Source of the DNA: Streptomyces caatingaensis
Lineage (GTDB): Bacteria; Actinomycetota; Actinomycetes; Streptomycetales; Streptomycetaceae
Direction: 5' to 3'
Length of the DNA stretch: 64,000 nt
Assembly: GCF_001187435.1 (NCBI RefSeq)
Contig: NZ_LFXA01000002.1
Coordinates: 248,001 to 312,000, forward strand
Shown here: positions 1-7,494 of the stretch, in pieces
How positions within the stretch are numbered: position 1 is the stretch's first letter
Layout: the number at the start of each line of letters is the position of its first letter
Notes under the pieces: generated by a model
Seen by the model: the letters and a program-made list of their open reading frames with translations, nothing else
Told to the model about the DNA's origin: nothing
Databases searched by the model: none
Made by a program: the position numbers and the translations under genes

Positions 1-117
1 GGCGTATACCCTGACGCCGTGAAGTCGGAGCTGACACGGATGCGTGCGATCGTGTGGGGGCTGGCGGCCGGCACTGCCATCGGCCTTGCCGCGTTCTTGC
101 CCGCTGCCCTCCGCTGA
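1..117 (+). CDS. C-terminal end of an unidentified membrane protein (partial)
   Basis: The window opens inside this reading frame, so only the last 38 residues are visible. They include a charged stretch (KSELTR) followed by a hydrophobic, alanine- and glycine-rich segment of about 18 residues ending in Leu-Arg. This looks like a C-terminal membrane anchor. The stop codon lies 4 bp from the stop of the convergent gene at 122-592. No family can be named from this fragment. A shorter frame starting at the ATG at position 40 is possible but less likely, because the upstream codons are also open. Confidence 0.5.
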   Translation, partial: GVYPDAVKSELTRMRAIVWGLAAGTAIGLAAFLPAALR

Positions 118-121
118 TCCC

Positions 122-592
122 CTAGACGAACCCGTCGCCGCGGGCTGCTTCCTGGGCGGCCAGGGCCTGCACGTCGAGTGCGTCGGCCAGCTCTTCCAGG
201 TCCTGTGCGACGCCCCTGTGCAGGGGCGCGCGGTAGGAGGCGCTCAGTGCGCGCAGCATGCGCGAGACCTCGCTGGAGTCGAGCAGAACGACTTGGCTGT
301 TCGCGGCGTGGAAGGTGCGGAGCTGGACGCTCCTCGGCCGGAACACGAAGCCGTTCGGCTGGTCCGCCGTCAAGTGGCGCAGCAAGGTCGCCGTATCGTC
401 GCTGAGCGGGATTACCCTCTGGGCTCGCCGTTGTGCTCGGCGTTCGGCTACGTACTTGGTCAACGACGACACGATGACATCAGTGATCGTCCGGTCCTCC
501 TTCTTGGCCTCCTTCTTCGCGTCCTGCCAGAGCGACTCCTTGATGCGGACGTTCCGCTTGGGAGTTTCACCGTCGCCCTTCGGCCTGCCCAT
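122..592 (-). CDS. Ribbon-helix-helix-like DNA-binding protein
   Basis: The product is 156 residues. Residues about 12-50 have the layout of a ribbon-helix-helix fold: a short strand (KRNVRIKESLW), a very basic helix (KKEAKKEDRT), then a second helix (ITDVIVSSLTKYV). Such proteins are common as transcriptional repressors and as relaxosome or partition accessory proteins. The remaining 100 residues are unrecognised. The ATG at 592 was chosen because GGGGAGG lies just upstream; a longer frame upstream would run through the promoter. Two direct repeats sit 18-38 bp upstream of the start, which would suit autoregulation by a protein of this class. Function is inferred from the fold only. Confidence 0.65.
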   Translation of the reverse strand: MGRPKGDGETPKRNVRIKESLWQDAKKEAKKEDRTITDVIVSSLTKYVAERRAQRRAQRVIPLSDDTATLLRHLTADQPNGFVFRPRSVQLRTFHAANSQVVLLDSSEVSRMLRALSASYRAPLHRGVAQDLEELADALDVQALAAQEAARGDGFV

Positions 593-609
593 GGCTGCCT
601 CCCCGTTTA

Positions 610-647
610 TGTAGGGACAGTGTAGGTACAGAATCGGAACCAATCCA
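610..647 (-). promoter_or_regulatory. Promoter with tandem 10-bp direct repeats upstream of the RHH gene
   Basis: On the minus strand a TGGATT -35-like hexamer (642-647) and a TACACT -10 hexamer (619-624) are separated by 17 bp. Two near-identical 10-mers, TGTAGGGACA (610-619) and TGTAGGTACA (621-630) as read on the plus strand, lie in tandem one base apart over the -10 region. Helically phased direct repeats of this kind are typical operators for ribbon-helix-helix repressors, and the gene downstream encodes such a protein. Binding is inference. Confidence 0.5.
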
Positions 648-666
648 CGCAGCACGGGGTGCTGGT

Positions 667-1848
667 CTACCGCCTGCGGGTCGGCTGGGCGTTGGCGGTG
701 AGGGGCGGCAGCGGGCGGCTGGTTGTGGCCGACCGGGGGCTTCGGTACACGCTGACGGAGGCCGGTGGCCCGGCGCGGGCGGCTGCCGGTGGGCGTGGCG
801 CGTGGCGGGGTGCCGGTGAGTGATGTGGTGGGGTGGTGCGTTGCCAGCGGGCGCGGATGGTGGTGAGGTCGGCGAGAGCGCGGCGGCTGCCGGTGACGAG
901 CTGGTGAGGGGTGTTGGCCGGGTCGTCGGTGAATGCCTGGATCCGCAGGGCGATGGTGTGCGCCCGGGCGAGCAGGGAGCGCTGGAGGACGCGTTCGCCC
1001 CAGTGTTCCGGTGAGCCGACGGGCGTGGAGAGCAAGGCGATCAGGTCGGCTGGGGTGATGTCCGTGGTGAGCAGGCCGCGGTGCTGAGCTTCCCAGAGCA
1101 CGGTGACGGCGTCGACGGGATCGTCCCGGCGGGCCAGGGCGGTCAGGCACTGGAAGAGGGCGCCGTGCAGGGGCAGGACGAAGTCGTCAGGCTGCAGCCA
1201 TCGTATGGTCTTGAGGCCGGAGGGGTGGGCGGTGGCGGACGCCAGCAACAGCCGTTCTTCCTCCACCGCATCCTCGCCGGCATGGCAGGGCCGGGTCGTG
1301 GGGGTCGGCGTGCGGGGGAGCGAGCCAGGGTGCGGGGCGAACTGGCCGGCGAGTTCGTCCAGGAACCGGGCTAGGGCATCGGCCTGGTCCAGGACAGCGG
1401 CGGCCGGGTCGGGTCCCGTGGTGTCGGTGGCCGACTGGGCCAGGCGCTGGGCATGTATGTGCAGGCTCCGGCGGGCGTGGTCGGCCCGGACTATCCGCGC
1501 GTACGCGGCCGCGTGCCCGGCCCAGGGGCATGCGTGGACCAGGCTGTGCAGGTAGGCGGCGGTCAGGCCAGGGGCTTCGGGCCGGGCCGCGTGCAGAACA
1601 GCGTTCAGCCAGACAGGTTCCCTCGCATGCGCCTCGGCGGCGGGCGGGGGGATGGTGCGCATGGCCGCGAAGAGGACGGCGTGGGAGTGGTTGCCGAAGT
1701 GGCTGGGCTCCAGGGCGCCAACGGTCTTCAGCTGTTGCGGGTCGAGAAGGAGAGCGCCAAGCAGTGCCTGCTCGGCGTAGTACACCGGCTGCGGCGGAAC
1801 CGGCTCGTCCAGGCCGCAGTCCTGCTGAGGGAGGGCGGAGTCGGGCAT
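667..1848 (-). CDS. DnaB N-terminal-domain-like protein without helicase core
   Basis: The product is 393 residues. Residues about 22-70 resemble the N-terminal domain of replicative helicase DnaB (AEQALLGALLLDPQQL, then HFGNHSHAVLF). A second, more diverged copy occurs around residues 195-300 (EEERLLLASATAHPSGL, then DFVLPLHGALFQCL). No Walker A motif or RecA-like core is present, so it cannot be a helicase itself. It may bind the host helicase or primase during element replication, which is inference. The start ATG overlaps the stop of the upstream methyltransferase gene as TGATG, indicating one operon. The C-terminal 70 residues are Pro/Arg/Ala-rich and probably disordered. Confidence 0.65.
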   Translation of the reverse strand: MPDSALPQQDCGLDEPVPPQPVYYAEQALLGALLLDPQQLKTVGALEPSHFGNHSHAVLFAAMRTIPPPAAEAHAREPVWLNAVLHAARPEAPGLTAAYLHSLVHACPWAGHAAAYARIVRADHARRSLHIHAQRLAQSATDTTGPDPAAAVLDQADALARFLDELAGQFAPHPGSLPRTPTPTTRPCHAGEDAVEEERLLLASATAHPSGLKTIRWLQPDDFVLPLHGALFQCLTALARRDDPVDAVTVLWEAQHRGLLTTDITPADLIALLSTPVGSPEHWGERVLQRSLLARAHTIALRIQAFTDDPANTPHQLVTGSRRALADLTTIRARWQRTTPPHHSPAPRHAPRPPAAARAGPPASVSVYRSPRSATTSRPLPPLTANAQPTRRR

Positions 1849-3056
1849 CAGGCCGCCAGGGCGAAGTCGTCGGGGCCCAGGGTCCTACCGAGGTGCGGGG
1901 CCAGGAGATGGGCCGCGAGTCGCGGGGGAACCGCGTTGCCGATCTGGGAGAACCGCTGGCCTTTATTGCCCTGCCACGGGTAGTCGGCGGGGAACGTCTG
2001 CAGCAGGCCGGCCTCGGCCGCGGTGATCCGGACCGGGTCCGGCATCGGACCGTCCTCGTGGATCTGCCCGTCGACGGGGTCGGCGACCCAGACGCACTCG
2101 TTGGCGCGGTGACCGAAGAACAACGTCCCGGCCGGCTCGTCCAGACCCTGGACAGTGGCGTTGGCCTGGTTGTTGCTGCGCAGCGACCAGGCCCAGCGCG
2201 CCCCGGAAGGGCTCGCGACCGGCGCGCGGGCGGAGGGCTTCTGCCCGGTGCTGCACGGGTGGCGTTTCCAGGTGCCGCGGTCGCGCGCGTCGGCGAGGGC
2301 CTTGCGGGAGCCAGAGGGGAACGGCTCGGGCCCTCCGCCAGGACCGCCGCCGGCACACACAGTCGGCACGGGACGGTCGGTGGCACCCCAGCCGAGCGCC
2401 TGGGCCATCGACACCCACCGAGCACGCCCCGGACCGAACAGCGACTCCGGCTCGGCGACCTTCGCGTGCGTGGGAACCGGTGGTTCGGCGGTGCGCGTGC
2501 GGGAGGCGAGCAGGATCGCCCGCCGCCTCGTCTGCGGCACACCGTAGTCGGCCGCATTAAGGATCCCCGTCCACACCGAGAAGCCCCAGCTGCGCAGGAT
2601 CGCGGCGTACTGCCTCCATAGCGGAAGGACGTCCGGGACCTCTTCCATGGCCACCCACTCCGGTTCGCCTGCCTGGTTGAGGGCGTACAGGTAGCGCATT
2701 GGTTCGGCGGCCATCAGGGACCGCTCGTCCCGGCACGCGCCCAGGAGTCGGGTCCGGGTGTCGCGGCCCTGCGCGAGGTCGGTGACGGCCTGGTGCACGA
2801 GGGGCTGGTCCATCAGACCGAGGCGCATTCCAGCCATCGACCACGCCTGACACGGCGGGCTCGCGATTAGCCCTGTGGTCTTCCCGGTGAACGGCCACGT
2901 CGGATACTGCGCCACATCGGTTCGGATGGTGGTGTGCCCGGCGGCTGCCCGGGTCTTGCACGCCCACTCGTCCCATTCCAGGCCGACGTCGTGGGCGCCG
3001 AGGACGGTCAGGGCGTGCGACCAGCCGCCGGGGCCGGCGAACAGGTCCAGGATCAT
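1848..3056 (-). CDS. DNA (cytosine-5) methyltransferase
   Basis: The product is 402 residues. Canonical C5-methyltransferase motifs occur in order: the SAM-binding motif DLFAGPGGWS at residues 4-13, the catalytic PCQ at 68-70, QTRRR (motif VIII) at 175-179 and GNAVPP (motif X) near the C-terminus. The usual ENV of motif VI reads EEV at 138-140. The enzyme should methylate cytosine at C5 in a specific DNA sequence; the target cannot be read from sequence. The ATG overlaps the upstream coupling-protein gene as ATGA, and the stop overlaps the next gene as TGATG. No partner endonuclease is adjacent, so it is probably a solitary enzyme that masks the element from host restriction or affects its regulation. 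Confidence 0.9.
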   Translation of the reverse strand: MILDLFAGPGGWSHALTVLGAHDVGLEWDEWACKTRAAAGHTTIRTDVAQYPTWPFTGKTTGLIASPPCQAWSMAGMRLGLMDQPLVHQAVTDLAQGRDTRTRLLGACRDERSLMAAEPMRYLYALNQAGEPEWVAMEEVPDVLPLWRQYAAILRSWGFSVWTGILNAADYGVPQTRRRAILLASRTRTAEPPVPTHAKVAEPESLFGPGRARWVSMAQALGWGATDRPVPTVCAGGGPGGGPEPFPSGSRKALADARDRGTWKRHPCSTGQKPSARAPVASPSGARWAWSLRSNNQANATVQGLDEPAGTLFFGHRANECVWVADPVDGQIHEDGPMPDPVRITAAEAGLLQTFPADYPWQGNKGQRFSQIGNAVPPRLAAHLLAPHLGRTLGPDDFALAA

Positions 3057-4861
3057 GCGGCCTGCCCGAAGTTGTCCTGCTTCGGTGCAGCCTTCGCGAC
3101 GGCACGGGCGGTGATGGCCTGCGAGGTGCGCTGGGAGGCTGCGGAGAGTTCGGTGGCGCCGGGCTCCTTGTACCAGGGGCGCAGGGTGAGCATGGCGGCG
3201 CGCATGCCGGTGGCCAGGCAGATGGCGGTGCCCTTGGCGAGGGCCCGGATGGCGTCGGCGGGCAGGATCCTCTCCTGCCGCATGGAGACCGACTTGGAAG
3301 TGCCGGAGTCCGAGGTGGAGGTGGAGACGGTCTCGACGTCGTGGTCGCCGATCATCCGGGAGAGCTTGTCGGCGAAGTCCGGATCGTCGATGCCGGAGCC
3401 GATGACCTTGATGGTGGCCGCGCTCCACATCGCGTCCATGCCCGAGTCGCCCCAGACCTTCTGGCCCTGGCGGTAGGACTGCAGGATGGTGATCGGGATG
3501 ATGCCGCGCGATCCCAAGTGGCTGTACAGGTCGGGTAGATCGCTGATCTTGCAGACGTTGGCTGCCTCGTCGAGGACCGCGAGCATCGGCGGGTCCAGGC
3601 GGCCTCCGGAACGTTCGGCGTGCGCGGTCGCCGTGCGCATCACCGAGTCCGCGCACGCGGCGATCAGCGCGCTCGCTCCGCCACCGCCGTCCTTCGACAG
3701 CAGGTACAAGGTGTCGCGGCCCTGGACGAACTCGGCGGGCTGGAATTCCGCGACGTCGTCCTGCGGGGTGATCCAGGCGGCGATATCGGCCGAGAGCAGG
3801 CAGGCCGCGTACTGGCGGGCGGTCTCGTAGATGCCGTCGCGGGTCTCGGGCGGGCCCTCGACGGTGCCCTTGAGCTGAGCGGCGACAGCGTCGAAACCGT
3901 GGTCACGCAGCAGGTCCAGCGGGGTGCGGTCGGCAGGGAAGGCCAGCCACTGCATCACGTCGGTGATCGGGCGCCGGTCCAGAGCGGCGGCCAGGAAGAG
4001 CTGGGCGAGGATGTTCTGCGCGGCCTTGGACCAGAAGTCGCCGGCATTGCTGCTGTCGACGGAGGCGGCGACGAAGTGGCCGGCCAGACGGCCGGCGCCT
4101 TCGAGGCTGGTGGCGTCAGCGAGGGGGTTCCACCACATCTCCCGCGGGGCGTGCGCGATCTGCTGAGGATCCATCGACCATGTCCGGCCCACCTTCCCCC
4201 GGGCCTCCAGCGTGGCCGTATAGGCGTCGCCCGCTGCCTTGTTGGACGTCAGCAGGACAGCACCCGGGGCGCCGAGAATCGCGGGGATGGCCAGGCAGGT
4301 CGTCTTGCCGGAGCGGGGGGCCATGATGGCCACAGCCACGTCCTCGTAGCCCATGCGGACTTCGTGGCGGGTGCCGGCGAGATCCCCGAGCAGCACTCCG
4401 GTCTGCTGCGGATCGATCTTCTTTGTCTCGCTCTTGGCCAGACTCGGCCGCAGCTCCTTGGCCTTGGCGGTGATCTGTCGGGCGAGCAGCGGCTCGACGT
4501 CCCGCCGGGTGGCCATCCCCTTGACGGCCTTGCCGCCCTTCGTACCGTTCTTGTGGCGCATGTAGAGCCGCGCGGCGACGGCGGCGATGGTCACGAGGAC
4601 GACGCTGGGGAAGACGAGGGTGCCGAGGTTCAGGGCGGTGTCGCCGGTCTCGGGCCAGAGGTCATGAGGGTGGAGGAGCGCGTCGGCGGGGCGGAAGGGG
4701 GCACGGGAGTCGGTGTCGGTGGTGAGGAAGGCGACGGCGTTGCCGCCGATCCAGGAGGCGGTGGCGAAGGGGACGAAAACGGCGATGGCGCCGATCAGGA
4801 TCCGGAAGAGGAGGTCCGTGGCCGGGGAGGAGGACGCGGACGGGGACGTGCGAGGAGGCAA
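3053..4861 (-). CDS. VirD4/TraG-type conjugative coupling protein (T4CP)
   Basis: The product is 602 residues. Two hydrophobic segments near residues 18-45 and 80-100 fit the N-terminal membrane anchor of VirD4-like proteins. Walker A is APRSGKTT at 181-188, and a Walker B-like stretch (MLAVLDEAAN) follows near residue 420. The segments around it (SHLGSRGIIPITILQS and GDSGMDAMWSAA) are typical of TraG/VirD4 motor domains. It should hydrolyse ATP to feed the relaxase-DNA complex into the secretion channel at the inner membrane. The start is a TTG at 4861 with AGGA about 10 bp upstream; no better ATG or GTG exists before the first membrane segment. It heads an overlapping operon with the methyltransferase and DnaB-N-like genes. 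Confidence 0.88.
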   Translation of the reverse strand: MPPRTSPSASSSPATDLLFRILIGAIAVFVPFATASWIGGNAVAFLTTDTDSRAPFRPADALLHPHDLWPETGDTALNLGTLVFPSVVLVTIAAVAARLYMRHKNGTKGGKAVKGMATRRDVEPLLARQITAKAKELRPSLAKSETKKIDPQQTGVLLGDLAGTRHEVRMGYEDVAVAIMAPRSGKTTCLAIPAILGAPGAVLLTSNKAAGDAYTATLEARGKVGRTWSMDPQQIAHAPREMWWNPLADATSLEGAGRLAGHFVAASVDSSNAGDFWSKAAQNILAQLFLAAALDRRPITDVMQWLAFPADRTPLDLLRDHGFDAVAAQLKGTVEGPPETRDGIYETARQYAACLLSADIAAWITPQDDVAEFQPAEFVQGRDTLYLLSKDGGGGASALIAACADSVMRTATAHAERSGGRLDPPMLAVLDEAANVCKISDLPDLYSHLGSRGIIPITILQSYRQGQKVWGDSGMDAMWSAATIKVIGSGIDDPDFADKLSRMIGDHDVETVSTSTSDSGTSKSVSMRQERILPADAIRALAKGTAICLATGMRAAMLTLRPWYKEPGATELSAASQRTSQAITARAVAKAAPKQDNFGQAA

Positions 4862-5510
4862 AGCGGATGGTCCTGTGGTGGTGCGGAAGGGGAGGGGGAG
4901 CGCGAGAGACGCGGGGGAATGCGCTGGGTTCAGCGGCCTCGGCGGCTGGGCGCGGGAGATACGGCAGCCATGGCCGGGGGGCGGGAGCGCCGTGAGAAAG
5001 GGCGAGCGGCGGTGAGCCGCTCCAGCACGCCGGTTCTGAGATGGACGGGGGCCGCAGCCCGGGGCTCATTCGTGGTGCGCAGACGTTGGTCGAGCAGGTG
5101 GATCAGATCGGCGGCGATCCGAGCCGCCTCCTCGATCGTTCCCGGGACGGGACCGTCAACATCGACCGCTCACATCCCCGGTTCGGCCAGAGGGAGGCGT
5201 CGTGCCGGATGTTCGGCCGGTCTCGTGGGGCGTGCCGAAGCCGATGGCCAGAGGGATGCCCGTATGTCGGGGGTACGTCGCGCATGCGGAGGCATAGCGG
5301 CTGATGCAGCGGTGGAGCAGTCGGCGCAGCCGGTAGAAGAGGTGGCGCGTCAGCCGGGCTGAGGGTCCGACGGCCGTGGTGGAGCTGGGGAGCATGTGAG
5401 GCGAGGGGAATCTGTGCGGCAGGGACGGGTGGGTGGGGTGTCGGGCTCCGCAGTCTGTAGGACGTCGTGCACGATGGTGTCGGCATCGCCTTCGCGGCTC
5501 CGGAGGGCGA
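4862..5510. other. 650-bp region without a confident gene; contains a start-less open frame
   Basis: No well-supported gene lies between the coupling-protein start and the next gene. On the minus strand, 5169 down to the stop at 4930 is an open frame of 79 codons whose first half has protein-like composition (for example PGTIEEAARIAADLIHLLDQ). It lacks an ATG, GTG or TTG in its first 40 codons and is preceded directly by an in-frame TGA. It may be a decayed or frameshifted small gene, or chance. The rest presumably carries the promoter of the coupling-protein operon, although no clear -35/-10 pair was recognised. Confidence 0.4.
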
Positions 5511-5927
5511 TCAGGCCGCTAGGCCGTAGTCATCGCGGTGCACGAGCTGGTCGAGTGCGGTGAAGCGGTACCAATCCCCTTCCGTACACCCGCGCTTGGG
5601 CAGTTGCGGCAGCAGCTCGGCGGCCAGGGCACGGAAGAACGCGACACAGTCGGGGCAGCGCCGCTCGACGTGGACCAGATAGCGCGGGTGCGCGGTGGTG
5701 AAGGTGTGGGCGCCGCCCTGGGGATTGCGGGTGCGCCAGCCGTCCTGGCCGGTGGGCGTGTGCCAGGACGGCGCGACGACGGTCAGGTCGTCGCCATGGA
5801 GATCGCCATCCAGGCTGCCCCGGATGACCACGACGCGATCGCCGGGGGCGAAGTGGTCGTGCCGGACCTGCCGGCGGGGAGTGACGGTGTCGGTGGCGTG
5901 GACGGGAAGGGGAGCGGAGTCGGGCAT
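5511..5927 (-). CDS. Hypothetical protein with a C-x2-C pair
   Basis: The product is 138 residues and unrecognised. The middle (APGDRVVVIRGSLDGDLHG) looks like a small beta-barrel rich in valine and glycine. A later segment (HVERRCPDCVAFF) has a CxxC pair, and the C-terminus is aromatic and acidic. The ATG at 5927 follows a GAGGA ribosome-binding site; a start further upstream would cross the conserved dyad motif at 5991-6021, which is more likely regulatory. Codon usage fits the neighbouring genes. It is the promoter-proximal gene below one copy of the repeated dyad. Confidence 0.6.
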   Translation of the reverse strand: MPDSAPLPVHATDTVTPRRQVRHDHFAPGDRVVVIRGSLDGDLHGDDLTVVAPSWHTPTGQDGWRTRNPQGGAHTFTTAHPRYLVHVERRCPDCVAFFRALAAELLPQLPKRGCTEGDWYRFTALDQLVHRDDYGLAA

Positions 5928-5990
5928 CGACGGGTCCTCAGCGGTGGAACGGTGAGAAGGGGAACGCACGTCGGGGGTCGTGCGGCGAAG

Positions 5991-6021
5991 CCGGTTTCTT
6001 GAACCGGCCATAAGGGGCTAT
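5991..6021 (-). promoter_or_regulatory. Spaced dyad motif, copy A
   Basis: The plus strand reads CCGGTT-TCTTG-AACCGG (5991-6007), nine bases, then GCTAT (6017-6021). Read toward the gene it precedes (start 5927), this is ATAGC-N9-CCGGTT-N5-AACCGG, the same arrangement and spacing as copies at 18906-18936 and 22318-22348. It lies 63 bp upstream of the start codon. It is probably an operator or promoter element of the element's own regulatory network. The binding protein is unknown. Confidence 0.55.
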
Positions 6022-6031
6022 GTCTGCTCTG

Positions 6032-6529
6032 CTACACGTAGGGGTTCTCGGTCGGGCGGTCGGCGTCGGTCGCCGCCTCGAGCAGCTCCGGCAGATCGGC
6101 GCCGTCGGCATCGCGCTGATCGATCCACCACCCGGCCCGCGTGACCGTACGAACCTTCTCCTCGATCTCCGACCAGTCCGCGTCGTCGAGTTCACCTTCG
6201 ACGGCCAGAGCGGTGTACGCGGCGGTCACCAGCTGGTGTCGGCACCGCACCGCCCAGCCCACCGCCTTTTCCGGTCCCTCCAGCGGCGGCATTGCGTAGC
6301 GCTGCTCCCACTCGGCGGCTGCTTCCTGCTCTTCGGCGCGCCGGGCGGCGAGCCACTGCTGCTTCTCGTCCGGGCTGCTTGCGCGGGCGGCCTTCCAGCA
6401 GTCGGAGCAGTCGCGGACCTCAAGCCAGCGGGCGAAGCCGGCGCGGCGGTCAGCAGCCCGATCGGACAGGTCATGGTCGACCTGGTGGCCGCACGTGTGG
6501 TCGATGGTCCAGTGAGTACGGACAGCCAT
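6032..6529 (-). CDS. Hypothetical protein with an N-terminal zinc-knuckle-like motif
   Basis: The product is 165 residues. The N-terminus has HTCGH at about residue 11 and CSDC at about residue 42, a His/Cys set that could bind zinc. The middle is a long charged helix (EKQQWLAARRAEEQEAAAEWEQ), and the C-terminal half is acidic with several tryptophans. The ATG at 6529 was chosen because the conserved, non-low-complexity part begins there; the upstream frame is proline/arginine-rich shadow sequence. It belongs to a leftward series of small accessory genes and has no assigned function. Confidence 0.6.
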   Translation of the reverse strand: MAVRTHWTIDHTCGHQVDHDLSDRAADRRAGFARWLEVRDCSDCWKAARASSPDEKQQWLAARRAEEQEAAAEWEQRYAMPPLEGPEKAVGWAVRCRHQLVTAAYTALAVEGELDDADWSEIEEKVRTVTRAGWWIDQRDADGADLPELLEAATDADRPTENPYV

Positions 6530-6566
6530 GAAGTTCTCCAACTCGGTCGCGGTTTGAAGGGGATGG

Positions 6567-6944
6567 TCAGCGGCGGGGACGGTGGCCGGGCGGCGTGGCA
6601 GCACGCGGTGGCAGGCTAGAGCCGGGCGGGCCGAAGGGGTGCACGGTGTGCGGCCGAGACCCCGTACCGCGGGGTGTGGGCGCAGGGGAATGGGTGAGAT
6701 CTTCGGTGAGCCGGACGACGTCGTCCCCGATCGCATCCAGCGCGGCAGCGGCGTCGCGCAGCCGCCGGACGGCATTGCCGGGGGTGGGGCCGGGGTGCTC
6801 GTCGAACCAGATACTGGCCCGCTCCAACAGGTCATAGAGGCTGGCCAGATGGCCGTGCGGATCTTCGAGCGCTTCCTGGAGTATGCGTGCCGCTTCTGCT
6901 GTGGAGCGTGCGCCGGCGACACGGTCGGCTGGTGTCAGGTCCAT
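6567..6944 (-). CDS. Small helical hypothetical protein
   Basis: The product is 125 residues. Residues 1-85 are predicted helical (ARSTAEAARILQEALEDPHG, then LYDLLERASIWFDEHPG), followed by a Pro/Arg-rich, probably disordered tail of 35 residues. The ATG at 6944 follows GAGG with 5-bp spacing, and the ribosome-binding site lies in the 7 bp after the upstream gene's stop, so translation is likely coupled. The layout of helical head and Pro-rich tail recurs in the genes at 8654, 9428, 22404 and 22935. Function is unknown. Confidence 0.6.
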   Translation of the reverse strand: MDLTPADRVAGARSTAEAARILQEALEDPHGHLASLYDLLERASIWFDEHPGPTPGNAVRRLRDAAAALDAIGDDVVRLTEDLTHSPAPTPRGTGSRPHTVHPFGPPGSSLPPRAATPPGHRPRR

Positions 6945-6951
6945 TGAGGCC

Positions 6952-7404
6952 TCAACGTCGTATCTGGCTGCGGGGAGCCCACAGCGGAGGGTTCTTCGGC
7001 TTGGGCGGAAGGGGCTGGAGATCGGTACGGCTCTGCCAGGCAGCGGACTTCACGACCGCCGCCTGAGCAGTCGGCGTCGTCCGCTGCGCCCTGCCCTGCG
7101 TCGTGGTCTGCTGGTGCTCGTTGGCGAGGCGCGGGGTGGCGGCCTGCTGGGGCGGTGCGGGGTCGAGGCTGATGTCGGCGGCGACCTGGTAGCGGGCGGC
7201 GCGCAGGGAGGCGATGGCCTGCCGGGCGCGGCGTTCGCCGTCGTGCTCGGGGCTGGCCAGGGCGTAGAGCTTGCTGCCGGGGACGGGCTGAAAGCCCAGG
7301 AGCTTGAGCACGTGGTCGGCGACGAACAAGTCCTGGGTGTTCAGGGCGACGTAGCCGAATTCGGGGTGGCGGCCGACGACGACATGAGGGTCTGGGTTAT
7401 CCAC
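6952..7404 (-). CDS. Hypothetical protein
   Basis: The product is 150 residues. The first 60 residues look like a compact domain (GYVALNTQDLFVADHVLKLL, then SKLYALASPEHDGERRARQA). The remainder is Pro/Gln-rich and basic. The start is a GTG at 7404 with GGAG 9 bp upstream. It sits directly before the helical gene at 6944 with 7 bp between them. No family was recognised. Confidence 0.6.
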   Translation of the reverse strand: MDNPDPHVVVGRHPEFGYVALNTQDLFVADHVLKLLGFQPVPGSKLYALASPEHDGERRARQAIASLRAARYQVAADISLDPAPPQQAATPRLANEHQQTTTQGRAQRTTPTAQAAVVKSAAWQSRTDLQPLPPKPKNPPLWAPRSQIRR

Positions 7405-7494
7405 AGGGCTGTGCTCCGTGCTGGGGAAAAGTGTGAAGGGCTCACCGGTGGCGGCAACGAGGGCACGGCGGTGACCGGCGGCACGTGGCTACGC

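Noticed and set aside
3053..4861. FtsK/TraB-type double-strand translocase
   Set aside because: The N-terminal membrane layout, Walker A form and TraG-like segments fit VirD4; there is no FtsK gamma domain, and a relaxase with MobC is present.
3620..5362. A 580-codon plus-strand open frame opposite the coupling-protein gene
   Set aside because: No ribosome-binding site or protein-like composition; the opposite strand has Walker motifs and membrane segments of VirD4.
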